Shown: positions 44,451-53,462 of the stretch, piece after piece
Layout of the letters: each line of letters begins with the position of its first letter
How positions within the stretch are numbered: position 1 is the first letter of the stretch
NCBI GenBank assembly: GCA_030656575.1
Contig: JAUSPO010000168.1
Span: forward strand, 1 to 55,224
Length of the DNA stretch: 55,224 nucleotides
Reading direction: 5' to 3'
Source of the DNA: Bacillota bacterium
Lineage (GTDB): Bacteria; Bacillota; Dethiobacteria; DTU022; UBA8154
Notes under the pieces: model-generated
The model's database searches: none
The model's input: the letters and a program-made list of their open reading frames with translations, nothing else
What the model was told of the DNA's origin: nothing
Position numbers and translations under genes: made by a program

Positions 44451-45883
44451 ATGACATCTTCCTCATAATCAGCTTGTATTGTTACATCTACCGGAAGAGT
44501 AAAGAAAAAGGTGCTGCCTTTGTCTTCCTGGCTTTCCTCAACTCCAATTTGACCACCATAATGATCGATTATCTCCTTGCAAATAGCCAACCCCAGGCCT
44601 GTACCTCCCAGGTAACGGGACCTGGACTTGTCAACCCTGAAAAAACGTTCAAAAAGATGAGGAATTGCTTCTTCAGGTATACCGCAGCCTGTATCCTGAA
44701 CGGTGACTATTACCTCACCTGCCCTGTTCTCAGCTGCAATTTTAAGCCAACCGCCGGAGGGAGTATACTTAATAGCGTTATCCAAAAGATTGAAGAGCAC
44801 TCTTTTGAGGGCTTCCGGAGAAATAAAAAAAAGAGGAAGTCCTTCTGAGATTTCTTTGAAGAGCGTTAACCCTTTGCGCTTAACGCGAGGGCTGGTAACC
44901 TCCAATACTTCTTCCAGCAGCTCTCCTAAAGAAAAAATCTCACTTTTTTCGCCTACTTCCTGTCTTCTTGTCAGCTCCAGAAGGTCTTCTACCAGGTAGA
45001 TTAAGCGTTCGGTTTCCTTGTTGATATCCTGCAAAAATTCCTTCTGCTCTTCCGGTTTCATTTCATAATCTTCCAGGGACTGGAGGCAGATGTGTATGGA
45101 AGCAAGAGGCGTCCTCAGCTCGTGGGAAACATCGCCCACAAAACGTGTGAGGTGCTGGTTCGTCTCCTTAACCCTTGCGGCCATGATGTTAAACTGCTGC
45201 GCCAGCCGCCCGATTTCATCATCTGTGGTAATAGGAATATTCTGGTCCAGTTTCCCTTCAGCCATCTGCTGGGCTACGCCAGTTAACTCTTTAATAGGTT
45301 TCGTGAGGCGATGGGCAAAAAGTATTACGAGCCCCCCTGCAAAAAGCATGGCAGTAAGCGTGGAGACGACCATAAAACGGCGGATGGCCGTGAGGTTTTC
45401 ATAAACAGGTGCCAGGGAAGCGGAAAGAAAGACTGCCCCAAAAGAAGTATCGTGTTCTTCCACAGGAACAGTTACCTGGAGAACCCATTGATCTGAAAGC
45501 TTGCTGTATTGAATACTGCGGCCCATTCTTCCTTCCAGGGCATCCTGAACTTCTGACCGCTCCAACCTTGAGCCCAAAAGCCCTCCGATGCGTACTGAAT
45601 CTCCCAAAACTAATTTTTGGGGGCTGACGACAATGACCCGTGCATTGATCTGACGGCTAAAACTCTCAGCCACACTGCTTAGGAGAACGGGGTCCGAATC
45701 TTCCCTTAGGTAGGTCAGGAATGATTCTGCCGCCAACCTGCCTGTGCGCTGTAAATTTTCTTCCTCTGACGAGAGGTAATAATTTTCGAGAACATTTAAG
45801 AGGACAAGCCCGGTTGCCAGCATCACCGCTGCGATAAGCAAAAGATATGTTATTGTCATTCTGAGACGAATACTATTGAACAT
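44447..45883 (-). CDS. two-component sensor histidine kinase
   Basis: A 478-aa membrane kinase: helix at about 8-30, an extracellular domain (about 31-160), second helix near 165-185, HAMP linker, the phosphoacceptor His in FVGDVSHELRTPLASI (about 255), the N-box NLLDNAIKYTPSGG, and DTGCGIPEEA, GGTGLGLAICKEI of the ATPase. This PhoR/MtrB-like layout pairs with the upstream OmpR-type regulator. It overlaps the lipoprotein gene downstream. The stimulus is unknown, and the lipoprotein is a candidate. Confidence 0.92.
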   Translation of the reverse strand: MFNSIRLRMTITYLLLIAAVMLATGLVLLNVLENYYLSSEEENLQRTGRLAAESFLTYLREDSDPVLLSSVAESFSRQINARVIVVSPQKLVLGDSVRIGGLLGSRLERSEVQDALEGRMGRSIQYSKLSDQWVLQVTVPVEEHDTSFGAVFLSASLAPVYENLTAIRRFMVVSTLTAMLFAGGLVILFAHRLTKPIKELTGVAQQMAEGKLDQNIPITTDDEIGRLAQQFNIMAARVKETNQHLTRFVGDVSHELRTPLASIHICLQSLEDYEMKPEEQKEFLQDINKETERLIYLVEDLLELTRRQEVGEKSEIFSLGELLEEVLEVTSPRVKRKGLTLFKEISEGLPLFFISPEALKRVLFNLLDNAIKYTPSGGWLKIAAENRAGEVIVTVQDTGCGIPEEAIPHLFERFFRVDKSRSRYLGGTGLGLAICKEIIDHYGGQIGVEESQEDKGSTFFFTLPVDVTIQADYEEDVI

Positions 45884-45894
45884 ACTATTTTAGG

Positions 45895-46581
45895 TTATCC
45901 CTCCCTGAATTTATAACCTGTCCCCCAGACTGTAAGGATTAAGCCGGGATCTGCCGGAAATTCCTCAATTTTTTCCCTTAAATGCCTGACGTGGACATCC
46001 ACCGTACGGGCATCACCAGAGTGCTTTTCTCCCCATATCTCCTCAAGGAGCTGGTCTCGGGAATAGACTCTTCCGGAATTTGAAGCTAAAAAGCTCAGGA
46101 GGGCATATTCCTTTGAAGTAAGAAATACTTCACGATCTTTAACTGTAACTTTATGTTTGATAAGATCTATCTGCAGATCCCCCACCTTGATGCTGTTTTT
46201 TTCTAAGGCAGGCTGATGAACAGTGCGGCGTAAAATAGCCTTAATGCGCGCCACAAGTTCCCGCGTGTTAAAGGGCTTTGTCATATAGTCGTCTGCGCCA
46301 AGCTCGAGTCCGAGAATTTTGTCTATATCCTCGTCCCGGGCCGTAAGCATAATAATCGGGACCTCAGAGTCCCGTCGTATACTGCGGCAAACCTCATAAC
46401 CATCAATTTTAGGAAGCATGAGATCAAGAATGACAAGGTCCGGTTCTTCTCTGTCCACGGACTTTAGAGCCTCTTCTCCGTCAAAGGCCACCTCTACATT
46501 AAATCCTTCTTTTTCCAGGCTAAACTTAAGCGCCTTGGCAAGGGTTATTTCATCCTCGACAAGGAGGATTTTTTCATTCAT
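45895..46581 (-). CDS. OmpR/PhoB-family response regulator
   Basis: A 228-aa regulator: receiver domain with acidic pocket in LLVEDE, phosphoacceptor D53 in ILDLMLPKIDG, Thr in LTARDED and Lys in DDYMTKPFNTREL, followed by a winged-helix output domain (FLTSKEYALLSFLASNSGRV, SGDARTVDVHVRHLREKIEE). I use the ATG at 46581 (MNEKILL), 12 nt after AGGAG. It is the first gene of the three-gene signalling operon; its targets are not known. Confidence 0.93.
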   Translation of the reverse strand: MNEKILLVEDEITLAKALKFSLEKEGFNVEVAFDGEEALKSVDREEPDLVILDLMLPKIDGYEVCRSIRRDSEVPIIMLTARDEDIDKILGLELGADDYMTKPFNTRELVARIKAILRRTVHQPALEKNSIKVGDLQIDLIKHKVTVKDREVFLTSKEYALLSFLASNSGRVYSRDQLLEEIWGEKHSGDARTVDVHVRHLREKIEEFPADPGLILTVWGTGYKFREG

Positions 46582-46617
46582 GACAATCCGCATCTCCTGA
46601 ATCAGTATATATTTTTG

Positions 46618-47202
46618 TTACATTTTTCCGTACATTTTCATTGCCTGCTGAATATCTTCCCAGACGGGCAAATTTTTATGGGGATCACGTAAAAGGGCGG
46701 CAGGATGAAAGGTGGGCATCAACATGCGACTGCCGATTTTATGCCATTTTCCCCGCTCTTTCGTAATTAAAATTTTGGGGCCGAGAAAGACCTTTGTGGC
46801 TACTGCCCCAAGGGTGACCATAATAGCCGGATCGATAAGCTCAATCTGCTTTTCCAGGAGAGGATAGCAGAATTCAATTTCTTCCTGCAAAGGGTTGCGG
46901 TTACCGATAGGACGGCATTTAACAATATTGGCTATATAGACCACTTCCCTATTCCAACCGGCAGCACCCAAAATACGGTCAAGAAGCTTTCCCGCTTTAC
47001 CAACAAAAGGACGGCCCAGTTTATCTTCTTCAGCTCCCGGTCCTTCACCAATAAAGATAATCTTTGCATGAGGGTTTCCCTCGCCAAAAACAACACCATG
47101 GGCCCCTTCACGCAATGGACAGCGCCTGCAGTTGAGGCAGACATCCCGCCATTGTTCGAGCTTGCTTATATTCTCAGCCTGCGCAAGAAAAAGATCATCC
47201 AT
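46618..47202 (-). CDS. family 4 uracil-DNA glycosylase
   Basis: Removes uracil from DNA. The 194-aa protein has the iron-sulphur-type layout: CLNCRRCPLREGAHG near the N-terminus, catalytic IGEGPGAEEDKLGRPFVGKAG (about 50-70), NIVKCRPIGNRNP with a further Cys ligand, and MPTFHPAALLRDP motif B. These match type IV (UdgA) enzymes of thermophiles and anaerobes. It lies upstream of the two-component operon with a short gap. Confidence 0.92.
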   Translation of the reverse strand: MDDLFLAQAENISKLEQWRDVCLNCRRCPLREGAHGVVFGEGNPHAKIIFIGEGPGAEEDKLGRPFVGKAGKLLDRILGAAGWNREVVYIANIVKCRPIGNRNPLQEEIEFCYPLLEKQIELIDPAIMVTLGAVATKVFLGPKILITKERGKWHKIGSRMLMPTFHPAALLRDPHKNLPVWEDIQQAMKMYGKM

Positions 47203-47265
47203 ATTTATCCACCCTAAGCGTATATATTCTTCACTACACTGTCTTTATCCTCTCCTAAAATGAAA

Positions 47266-47288
47266 AAGAAAAGGGAACACCCTTTCCT
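47266..47288 (-). terminator. terminator after pdxT
   Basis: A GAAAAGGG/CCCTTTCC stem (one mismatch) is followed on the minus strand by a T-rich run, 29 nt after the pdxT stop. Confidence 0.6.
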
Positions 47289-47316
47289 CTTTCTGTTAAA
47301 TTTTTTTCCAGGGTTA

Positions 47317-47913
47317 CTAGACTGCCTTTTGCAGGGCCATACCGAGGAAATAGTTGTGAAAGCGTAAATCATCAGTAAGTTCCGGGTGAAAAGAAGCTGC
47401 CAGAAGGTTATTTTCCCGAACAGCCACTATCTGTCCCTGAAATTGCGCCAGAACTCCGGCCCCTTCCTGCACAGAGGTAATGATCGGTGCCCTGATAAAA
47501 ACCCCGCAGTAAGGCTCTTCACCAAGAACAGGAATCTGCAAATCTGCCTCAAAGCTTTCCTTCTGCCTGCCAAAAGCATTGCGCCTTACCTTAATTGACA
47601 TCAGAGCTAAAATGGGATCCTGCCCCTCCAGTTCCCTGGCCAGCAGTATCAGTCCTGCGCATGTACCAAAAATGGGCTTACCTGCCGCAGCCATAGCAGA
47701 TATACGATCCTGATAGCCGTACAACCCGCTTAACCGCCCTATCGTAGTGCTTTCACCGCCGGGGATAATGAGACCATCAAGATCATCCAGCAGAGCAGCT
47801 TTTCTGACAGCAACATAACCGGCGCCACATTTCTTCAGGGATTCAATATGCTCGGAGACAGCTCCCTGTATACCAAGAACTCCTATCCTAAGGTCCCTAA
47901 ACAGATTAAACAC
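47317..47913 (-). CDS. pdxT: glutaminase subunit of pyridoxal 5'-phosphate synthase
   Basis: Supplies ammonia from glutamine to PdxS. The 198-aa protein has [30 protein letters not shown], the catalytic Cys in [12 protein letters not shown], and HPEL in [10 protein letters not shown] for the His/Glu of the triad. It overlaps pdxS by 8 nt, fixing the two-gene operon. The start is GTG. Confidence 0.96.
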   Translation of the reverse strand: MFNLFRDLRIGVLGIQGAVSEHIESLKKCGAGYVAVRKAALLDDLDGLIIPGGESTTIGRLSGLYGYQDRISAMAAAGKPIFGTCAGLILLARELEGQDPILALMSIKVRRNAFGRQKESFEADLQIPVLGEEPYCGVFIRAPIITSVQEGAGVLAQFQGQIVAVRENNLLAASFHPELTDDLRFHNYFLGMALQKAV

Positions 47914-48790
47914 CTCTAGTCTGCATGCGCTCCGCCTGGGTCAGCAGAGAAATATCCAGACCGTGCATTGCATCGCCTAAGCCCTTGGAAACAGCAGCCA
48001 GAAGCTCGGGGTCATCATAATGCAAAGTTGCCTCTACGATTGCCACTGCCATTTTCTGAGGATCATCTGATTTAAAAATACCGGAACCCACAAAAACGCC
48101 GTCAGCCCCCAGCTGCATCATAAGCGCAGCGTCTGCGGGAGTTGCGATTCCACCGGCAGCGAAATTCACAACGGGCAGTTTCCCAAGCTTTTTTACCTGG
48201 AGGATCAGTTCATAAGGAGCGCCTATTTCTTTGGCAAGGGTCATCAGTTCCTCATCTGGAGCATTCTGTACCTGACGGATTTGATCCATGACCTGACGCA
48301 TGTGCCTGACCGCTTCCACCACATTGCCGGTTCCTGGTTCACCTTTAGTACGAATCATGGCTGCCCCTTCCCCGATACGGCGCAGGGCTTCACCAAGATC
48401 CCTGCAGCCGCAGACAAAAGGCACAGTAAATGAATGCTTATTCACATGGTATCGTTCGTCTGCAGGAGTAAGAACTTCACTCTCATCAATATAATCAACT
48501 CCCAGGGCTTCCAGTATCTGGGCTTCTACGAAATGCCCGATACGGCATTTAGCCATGACAGGAATAGTGACCACTTCCATGATCTTCTGAATGATTTCAG
48601 GATCAGCCATGCGCGCTACGCCCCCCGTAGCTCTTATATCCGCCGGAACCCTTTCAAGGGCCATAACTGCTACGGCACCTGAAGACTCCGCAATTTTCGC
48701 CTGCTCGGGATTGACTACATCCATAATAACCCCGCCCTTTTGCATTTCAGCCATCCCTTTTTTAACTCTGAATGTACCTATCTCCATCAT
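47906..48790 (-). CDS. pdxS: pyridoxal 5'-phosphate synthase, lyase subunit
   Basis: Builds vitamin B6 cofactor from ribose 5-phosphate, glyceraldehyde 3-phosphate and ammonia. The 294-aa TIM barrel has [20 protein letters not shown], the substrate lysine in [26 protein letters not shown] and [20 protein letters not shown] use the ATG at 48790 after AGGAGGATG, with an ATG three nucleotides later also usable; an in-frame upstream ATG (48814) is less likely. It is the first gene of the pdxST operon. Confidence 0.97.
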   Translation of the reverse strand: MMEIGTFRVKKGMAEMQKGGVIMDVVNPEQAKIAESSGAVAVMALERVPADIRATGGVARMADPEIIQKIMEVVTIPVMAKCRIGHFVEAQILEALGVDYIDESEVLTPADERYHVNKHSFTVPFVCGCRDLGEALRRIGEGAAMIRTKGEPGTGNVVEAVRHMRQVMDQIRQVQNAPDEELMTLAKEIGAPYELILQVKKLGKLPVVNFAAGGIATPADAALMMQLGADGVFVGSGIFKSDDPQKMAVAIVEATLHYDDPELLAAVSKGLGDAMHGLDISLLTQAERMQTRGV

Positions 48791-48943
48791 GAACCATCCT
48801 CCTGTTTTTGCCAAAATCCCTGCTTCTTCTTTTTTAACTGCTCATATTGTACTACATATATTTTAAATTAACAAGCTGTGGGTAAAAGTCCCTGGGGGTT
48901 TACAAAAAAATGGTTCTTTGGTACTAGAAAAAAGAATGGACCA

Positions 48944-50044
48944 CTATGAGTTAAATTTAAGCCTGCTTTTTTCCTCATGCTTTTCCAGGGCTACCTCTAT
49001 CAGCCTGTCAATGAGCTTTCCATAAGGGATACCGCTTTTCTCCCAGAGTTTGGGATACATACTGATACTCGTAAAACCGGGAATAGTGTTAATTTCGTTG
49101 ACAAAGATCTTCTCTTCTTTCTCATCATAGAAAAAGTCAACCCTTCCAAGGCCACTGCATTCCACGGCTTGAAAAGCAAGGACAGCATATTGCTTAATTT
49201 TCTCTTCTGCTTCCTGATCCAGAGGAGCGGGAATAATAAGGCGGGAACTTTCGTCTAAGTACTTAGCATTGTAATCATAAAAGTCGGCGCCGGGAATAAT
49301 TTCCCCCGGGACAGAAGAAATGGGCTCATTATGCCCCAGGACGCTGCATTCGATCTCACGTCCTTTAATGAAAGCTTCTACGATTACTTTGTGGTCATAA
49401 TTAAAAGCATCTTCAATTCCCTGAAGAAGTGACCCATGATCAGAAGCTTTGCTTATACCCACGCTTGAGCCTAAATTTGCCGGCTTAATAAAGCAGGGAT
49501 AGCCCAGTTTTTCCTCGATCATTTTTATAATCGGTTTCCGGTCCCTGGACCACTGAAAAGACTTAAAGGAGATAAATTCACCTACAGGCAGTCCATGATA
49601 ACTAAAAAGCACCTTCATGAAAACCTTATCCATTCCCACAGCGGAAGAAAGAACGCCAGCCCCCACATACGGCAAATTCGCCAGCTCCAGCAGGCCCTGT
49701 ATTGTGCCGTCCTCACCATATGTGCCATGAAGGACAGGAAAAACCGCATCAAGAGGTATAAACTCCCTGTTTTGTCCCTCTTTGCTTAAAAATATTAATC
49801 CAGGCGAAATTGGGTCCGTGACTAAGGATGTGAAACAGCAGTCTCCCGGTATCTCCTTCTTCTTAAGGCAGCGCAGCGGATCTCCACCTGCCAGCCATTG
49901 GCCTTCTTCTGTGATCCCTACGGGAATAATCTCGTATCTATTCTTATCCATAGCTGCCATTACAGATGCAGCCGAGAGCAATGAAACAGTATGTTCACCG
50001 GAACGCCCTCCAAAAAGAATACCTACCCTTAATTTTTTCGCCAA
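48944..50044 (-). CDS. ddl: D-alanine-D-alanine ligase
   Basis: Joins two D-Ala for peptidoglycan. The 366-aa ATP-grasp protein has FGGRSGEHTVSLLSAAS, LHGTYGEDGTIQGLL, FIKPANLGSSVGIS and the metal-binding FVNEINTIPGFTSISMYP. I place the start at TTG (50044), about 9 nt after AAGGGG, rather than the ATG at 50068 which has no site. The gene is single on the minus strand between pdxST and the EF-G paralogue. Confidence 0.95.
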   Translation of the reverse strand: MAKKLRVGILFGGRSGEHTVSLLSAASVMAAMDKNRYEIIPVGITEEGQWLAGGDPLRCLKKKEIPGDCCFTSLVTDPISPGLIFLSKEGQNREFIPLDAVFPVLHGTYGEDGTIQGLLELANLPYVGAGVLSSAVGMDKVFMKVLFSYHGLPVGEFISFKSFQWSRDRKPIIKMIEEKLGYPCFIKPANLGSSVGISKASDHGSLLQGIEDAFNYDHKVIVEAFIKGREIECSVLGHNEPISSVPGEIIPGADFYDYNAKYLDESSRLIIPAPLDQEAEEKIKQYAVLAFQAVECSGLGRVDFFYDEKEEKIFVNEINTIPGFTSISMYPKLWEKSGIPYGKLIDRLIEVALEKHEEKSRLKFNS

Positions 50045-50127
50045 GACCTTCAACCCCTTTTTGACCATCTAAATGGCATTTAAGTCTACTTTACAATATG
50101 CAGAAGAAATCTTGTCCGATGCTAAAT

Positions 50128-50163
50128 ATAAGGGAAGCCCCCCAAATATGGGGAGCTTCCTGT
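50128..50163 (-). terminator. terminator of the EF-G paralogue gene
   Basis: The stem GGAAGC/GCTTCC with an inner CCCC/GGGG pairing is followed on the minus strand by TATATTT. It lies 12 nt after the stop. Confidence 0.6.
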
Positions 50164-50175
50164 ATTCGGCGAACC

Positions 50176-52263
50176 TTAGTTTCCTTCTTTTTTTGCTTTG
50201 GCGGCGGCAATAATTTTTTCAGCCTCCTGGAAAGGAACTTCTTCATAATGGGAAAACTTCATCTTGAAGAAACCCCTGCCCTGTGTCATGGAACGCAAAT
50301 CTATAGCATAGTCGAACATTTCAGAGAGAGGAACCTGAGCCTTAATAACCTGCAGCCCTTCGCCTGGCACCATGCCCTGGATACGGCCTCTCCTGCTGTT
50401 AAGGGCACCCATGATATCGCCCATAAAATTATCAGGCACTGTTACCTCCACACCCATAATTGGTTCCAAAAGGACGGGATCAGCATTGTCTATAGCTGAG
50501 CGTAAGGCCATGGAAGCAGCAATCTTGAAAGCCATCTCAGACGAGTCTACGTTATGATAGGAACCGTCATAGAGAGCAACCTTCATGTCCACCATGGGAT
50601 ATTTAGCCAGGTTTCCTTCATCCATAGCTTCAACTACGCCTTTTTCCACCGCAGGGATATACTGACGGGGGACAACACCCCCCACAACCTTATCTTCAAA
50701 GACAAAACCCTCTCCCCGGGGCATAGGATTTATCTCCAGGAAAACATGGCCGTACTGGCCCCGACCACCGCTTTGTTTCTTATACTTTCCTTCCTTTTTG
50801 GCAGCACCCCGGATCGTTTCCCGATATGGCACTTTGGGAGTCGTAAGGTTTACTTCAACATTAAACTTTTTAGCGAGTCTTTCAACAATAACATCGAGGT
50901 GGGTATCTCCCATCCCAGAGATGATAGTCTGCTTCGTTTCCGTATTTCTCTCCACACGGAAAGTAGGATCTTCTTCCAGGAAGCGTGTGAGGCCTGCGCC
51001 TACTTTTTCCTCATCACCCTTATTTTTTGGTTCTACAGCAAAGGAAATGACGGGTTCTGGAAAATTAATGGGCTGGAAGAGAACAGGACTGCTTTTTTCG
51101 CCGAAGGTATCACCTGTGGCAGTTGCTGAAAGCTTGGCCACAGCCCCGATATCACCGGCAACAACCTGGTCCGTTTGGATCTGGTTTTTCCCCCGCATGA
51201 AAAATATACTGCCGATACGTTCCGCTTTCTCTTTGTTAAAGTTATATACCTGAGAGTCCGCTTTGAGCACACCGGAATAAACCCGGAAATAGGTTACCCT
51301 GCCCACATAAGGGTCTGCCAGGGTTTTAAAAACCATGGCGGAGAGAGGTCCGCTCGCATCGGCCTTTTTGATAACCTCGTCTTCCTTGCCGGGAAGGGTG
51401 CCTTTTACAGGGGGTTTGTCTAAAGGTGAAGGGAGCGCGGTCTGCATTAAATCGAGAAGGGGCTGCATTCCGTAATTCATTGTCCCTGCTCCGCAAAGAA
51501 CCGGGACTATCCTGCCCTCGAGGGTACCCTTTCGTAATGCCCCACCAATTTCTTCTTCACTTAAGGCATCCCCTTCAAGGTATTTTTCCATAAGTGCATC
51601 GTCGGATTCAGCTGCCGCTTCAACAACTTTCTCCCGTAATTCTTCTGCTTTCTCAAGCAGGTCTGCAGGGATATCTTCTTCCTTGACCGCAAGCCCTGTG
51701 GCATCAGTATAAACAAGAGCTTTCATTTTTACCAGATCCACTACCCCTTTAAAAGAAGCCTCATGCCCAAGGGGAAACTGCAGGGGGAAAACCTTCACGC
51801 CGAAAAATTTGCGCAGCTGCCCTAAAACATTATCAAAGTTGGCATTTTCCCTGTCAATTTTATTTATAAAAACCAGACGGGGCAGGTTGTGGTTATCAGC
51901 GTAAGCCCACACTTTTTCTGTGCCCACCTCAACCCCCGATACGGCGCAGACTACTACGACAGCGCTATCAGCCACACGCAGTGCTCCCTGCACCTCTCCA
52001 ATAAAATCAAAATATCCGGGTGTATCAAGAAGGTTTATCTTAACCCCTTTCCACTCTAAAGGAGCAAGAGAGGTACTGATTGTAACCTGCCTCTTGATTT
52101 CATCCGGATCAAAATCTGTGGTTGTATTCCCAGAATCCACTCTGCCAAGGCGGTTAATAGCCCCTGAAGTGTAAAGCATTGCTTCCGACAGGGATGTTTT
52201 CCCTGCCCCTCCGTGAGAAATGAGAGCAACATTGCGGATTTGTTCAGTACTATAGTTTTTCAT
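50176..52263 (-). CDS. elongation factor G-like GTPase (EF-G paralogue)
   Basis: A 695-aa protein with all five EF-G domains. The G1 loop is SHGGAGKTS (residues 16-24) instead of the usual AHIDAGKTT, and G3 is LDTPGYFDF, with Tyr replacing the His that activates hydrolysis in normal DTPGHVDF. INKIDRENANFD is G4, and domain IV (GQYGHVFLEINP) and domain V (IMGALNSRRGRI) follow. This matches the second EF-G-like family in Clostridia, not the main translation factor. The start ATG at 52263 follows GGGGCAGG. Its precise role is not established. Confidence 0.9.
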   Translation of the reverse strand: MKNYSTEQIRNVALISHGGAGKTSLSEAMLYTSGAINRLGRVDSGNTTTDFDPDEIKRQVTISTSLAPLEWKGVKINLLDTPGYFDFIGEVQGALRVADSAVVVVCAVSGVEVGTEKVWAYADNHNLPRLVFINKIDRENANFDNVLGQLRKFFGVKVFPLQFPLGHEASFKGVVDLVKMKALVYTDATGLAVKEEDIPADLLEKAEELREKVVEAAAESDDALMEKYLEGDALSEEEIGGALRKGTLEGRIVPVLCGAGTMNYGMQPLLDLMQTALPSPLDKPPVKGTLPGKEDEVIKKADASGPLSAMVFKTLADPYVGRVTYFRVYSGVLKADSQVYNFNKEKAERIGSIFFMRGKNQIQTDQVVAGDIGAVAKLSATATGDTFGEKSSPVLFQPINFPEPVISFAVEPKNKGDEEKVGAGLTRFLEEDPTFRVERNTETKQTIISGMGDTHLDVIVERLAKKFNVEVNLTTPKVPYRETIRGAAKKEGKYKKQSGGRGQYGHVFLEINPMPRGEGFVFEDKVVGGVVPRQYIPAVEKGVVEAMDEGNLAKYPMVDMKVALYDGSYHNVDSSEMAFKIAASMALRSAIDNADPVLLEPIMGVEVTVPDNFMGDIMGALNSRRGRIQGMVPGEGLQVIKAQVPLSEMFDYAIDLRSMTQGRGFFKMKFSHYEEVPFQEAEKIIAAAKAKKEGN

Positions 52264-52374
52264 GTTTGCCTGCCCCTGGTGCGGAACATCTTTTCCGAAC
52301 CAGGTTAACACCTCCTTCTTCCACATCAGTTTCTTATGCTGAGCTTTAACCTGAGTTGTTATTTTTTTTCTTCT

Positions 52375-52485
52375 TTATTCTCGTTTTTTCTCAAAATCCC
52401 TGTTATCATCACAGTTGGGACACTTGCGGGGTTTACATCGGCCATCCCTTTCAAAGCCACAAACCGGACAGCGCCATGTAGGCAC
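52375..52485 (-). CDS. RCKP-type rubredoxin-like protein, 36 aa
   Basis: A GTG start (52485) lies 8 nt after GGGAGGTG; the product is MPTWRCPVCGFERDG then RCKPRKCPNC and DDNRDFEKK. It has four Cys in two C-x2-C pairs, the knuckles of a minimal rubredoxin-like iron or zinc site, and the RCKP motif of a named small family. It ends 111 nt upstream of the EF-G paralogue start on the same strand, so co-transcription is possible. Confidence 0.85.
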   Translation of the reverse strand: MPTWRCPVCGFERDGRCKPRKCPNCDDNRDFEKKRE

Positions 52486-52518
52486 GGTGTTCACCTCCCG
52501 TTAATTACAATTATCTTC

Positions 52519-52703
52519 GTAACTACTCAGATAAAAGACAAGTAAAGCTTGGGGACGGTTCGAGCGTCACCGTAGCGTAGCTAAGACTTGGGGACATTCC
52601 CCGCAGGGGTGTGTCGCCTTACCATAGCTAGTGGGAAGACGATGGAACCGTCCCCATGCTTTGCGTCCCGAGCGACTAAGTAACCTAATGGCTGAGTAGT
52701 TAC
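52519..52703. repeat. GGGGACGGTTC element, copy B, with outer inverted repeats
   Basis: The core at 52545-52661 (117 bp) has 17-bp ends AAGCTTGGGGACGGTTC and its complement GAACCGTCCCCATGCTT, in the opposite orientation to copy A and lacking about 40 bp of its interior. It is framed by a second perfect 12-bp inverted pair GTAACTACTCAG (52519-52530) and CTGAGTAGTTAC (52692-52703), also partly seen beside copy A. Confidence 0.85.
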
Positions 52704-52874
52704 TTATCTTCTATAATAAGGTTTATTATCCATTAAAACTCAGGTAGTCAGAATTCAGAATGCCAAGAGAATTTGCTTCCATTGAATTTACTAACATCTT
52801 GTAAGCAGAAGTTTTGTTTTGAAATATCACCGTATCAAAAATCTTTCTTTCTCGCCAGTTTATCTCATTCTAAC

Positions 52875-52970
52875 TACTGACTTCTGATTCCTGACTACTG
52901 GGTAGTCTCTTATTCTGACTCCTGACTCCTGACTTCTGACTCCTGACTTCTGACTCCTGACTTCTGATTT
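52875..52970. repeat. short tandem repeat running into the leuD C-terminus
   Basis: Units of CTGACTTCTGACTC type (about 7 and 14 nt) recur tandemly at 52914-52970 and more loosely from 52875. The leuD stop codon lies within the array. Confidence 0.75.
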
Positions 52971-53461
52971 GCCACCTTTTCCTTAACGTAATTAATAAGG
53001 CCGCCTTTGGACATAATCTCCCGCATAAAAGGAGGAAAGGCAACGGCGGTAAATCTGCGACCGCTTATAATTTCATGTATTTCTCCCTTTTCCAGGTCAA
53101 CTTCCACCTGCTGACCTTCTTTTAAAAATGCTGCCGCCTCTGGTGATTCGAGGATGGGCAGCCCTATGTTTATGGCATTACGATAAAAAATACGGGCAAA
53201 ACTTTCGGCAATCACACAGCTAATACCTGCTTCCTTGATGGCAATGGGCGCATGTTCCCGGGAACTGCCGCAGCCAAAATTTTTCCCCGCAACAATTATG
53301 TCTCCGGGTGCCGCTTTTTCCACAAAAGTGCAATCTGCATCCTCCATGCAGTGAGCAGCAAGCTCCTTAGGATCAGAGGTATTGAGATACCGGGCTGGAA
53401 TGATGGCATCTGTATCAATATCATCTCCAAAAGACCAGACCCTGCCTTTTAATACACGCAT
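52910..53461 (-). CDS. leuD: 3-isopropylmalate dehydratase, small subunit
   Basis: Swivel-domain subunit that, with LeuC, isomerises isopropylmalate in leucine synthesis. The first 160 residues have [38 protein letters not shown] and [12 protein letters not shown] as in the family. The last 18 or so residues ([18 protein letters not shown]) are translated from a tandem DNA repeat and are not part of the normal fold. The start lies 1 nt after the leuC stop. Confidence 0.95.
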   Translation of the reverse strand: MRVLKGRVWSFGDDIDTDAIIPARYLNTSDPKELAAHCMEDADCTFVEKAAPGDIIVAGKNFGCGSSREHAPIAIKEAGISCVIAESFARIFYRNAINIGLPILESPEAAAFLKEGQQVEVDLEKGEIHEIISGRRFTAVAFPPFMREIMSKGGLINYVKEKVANQKSGVRSQESEVRSQESE

Positions 53462-53462
53462 C

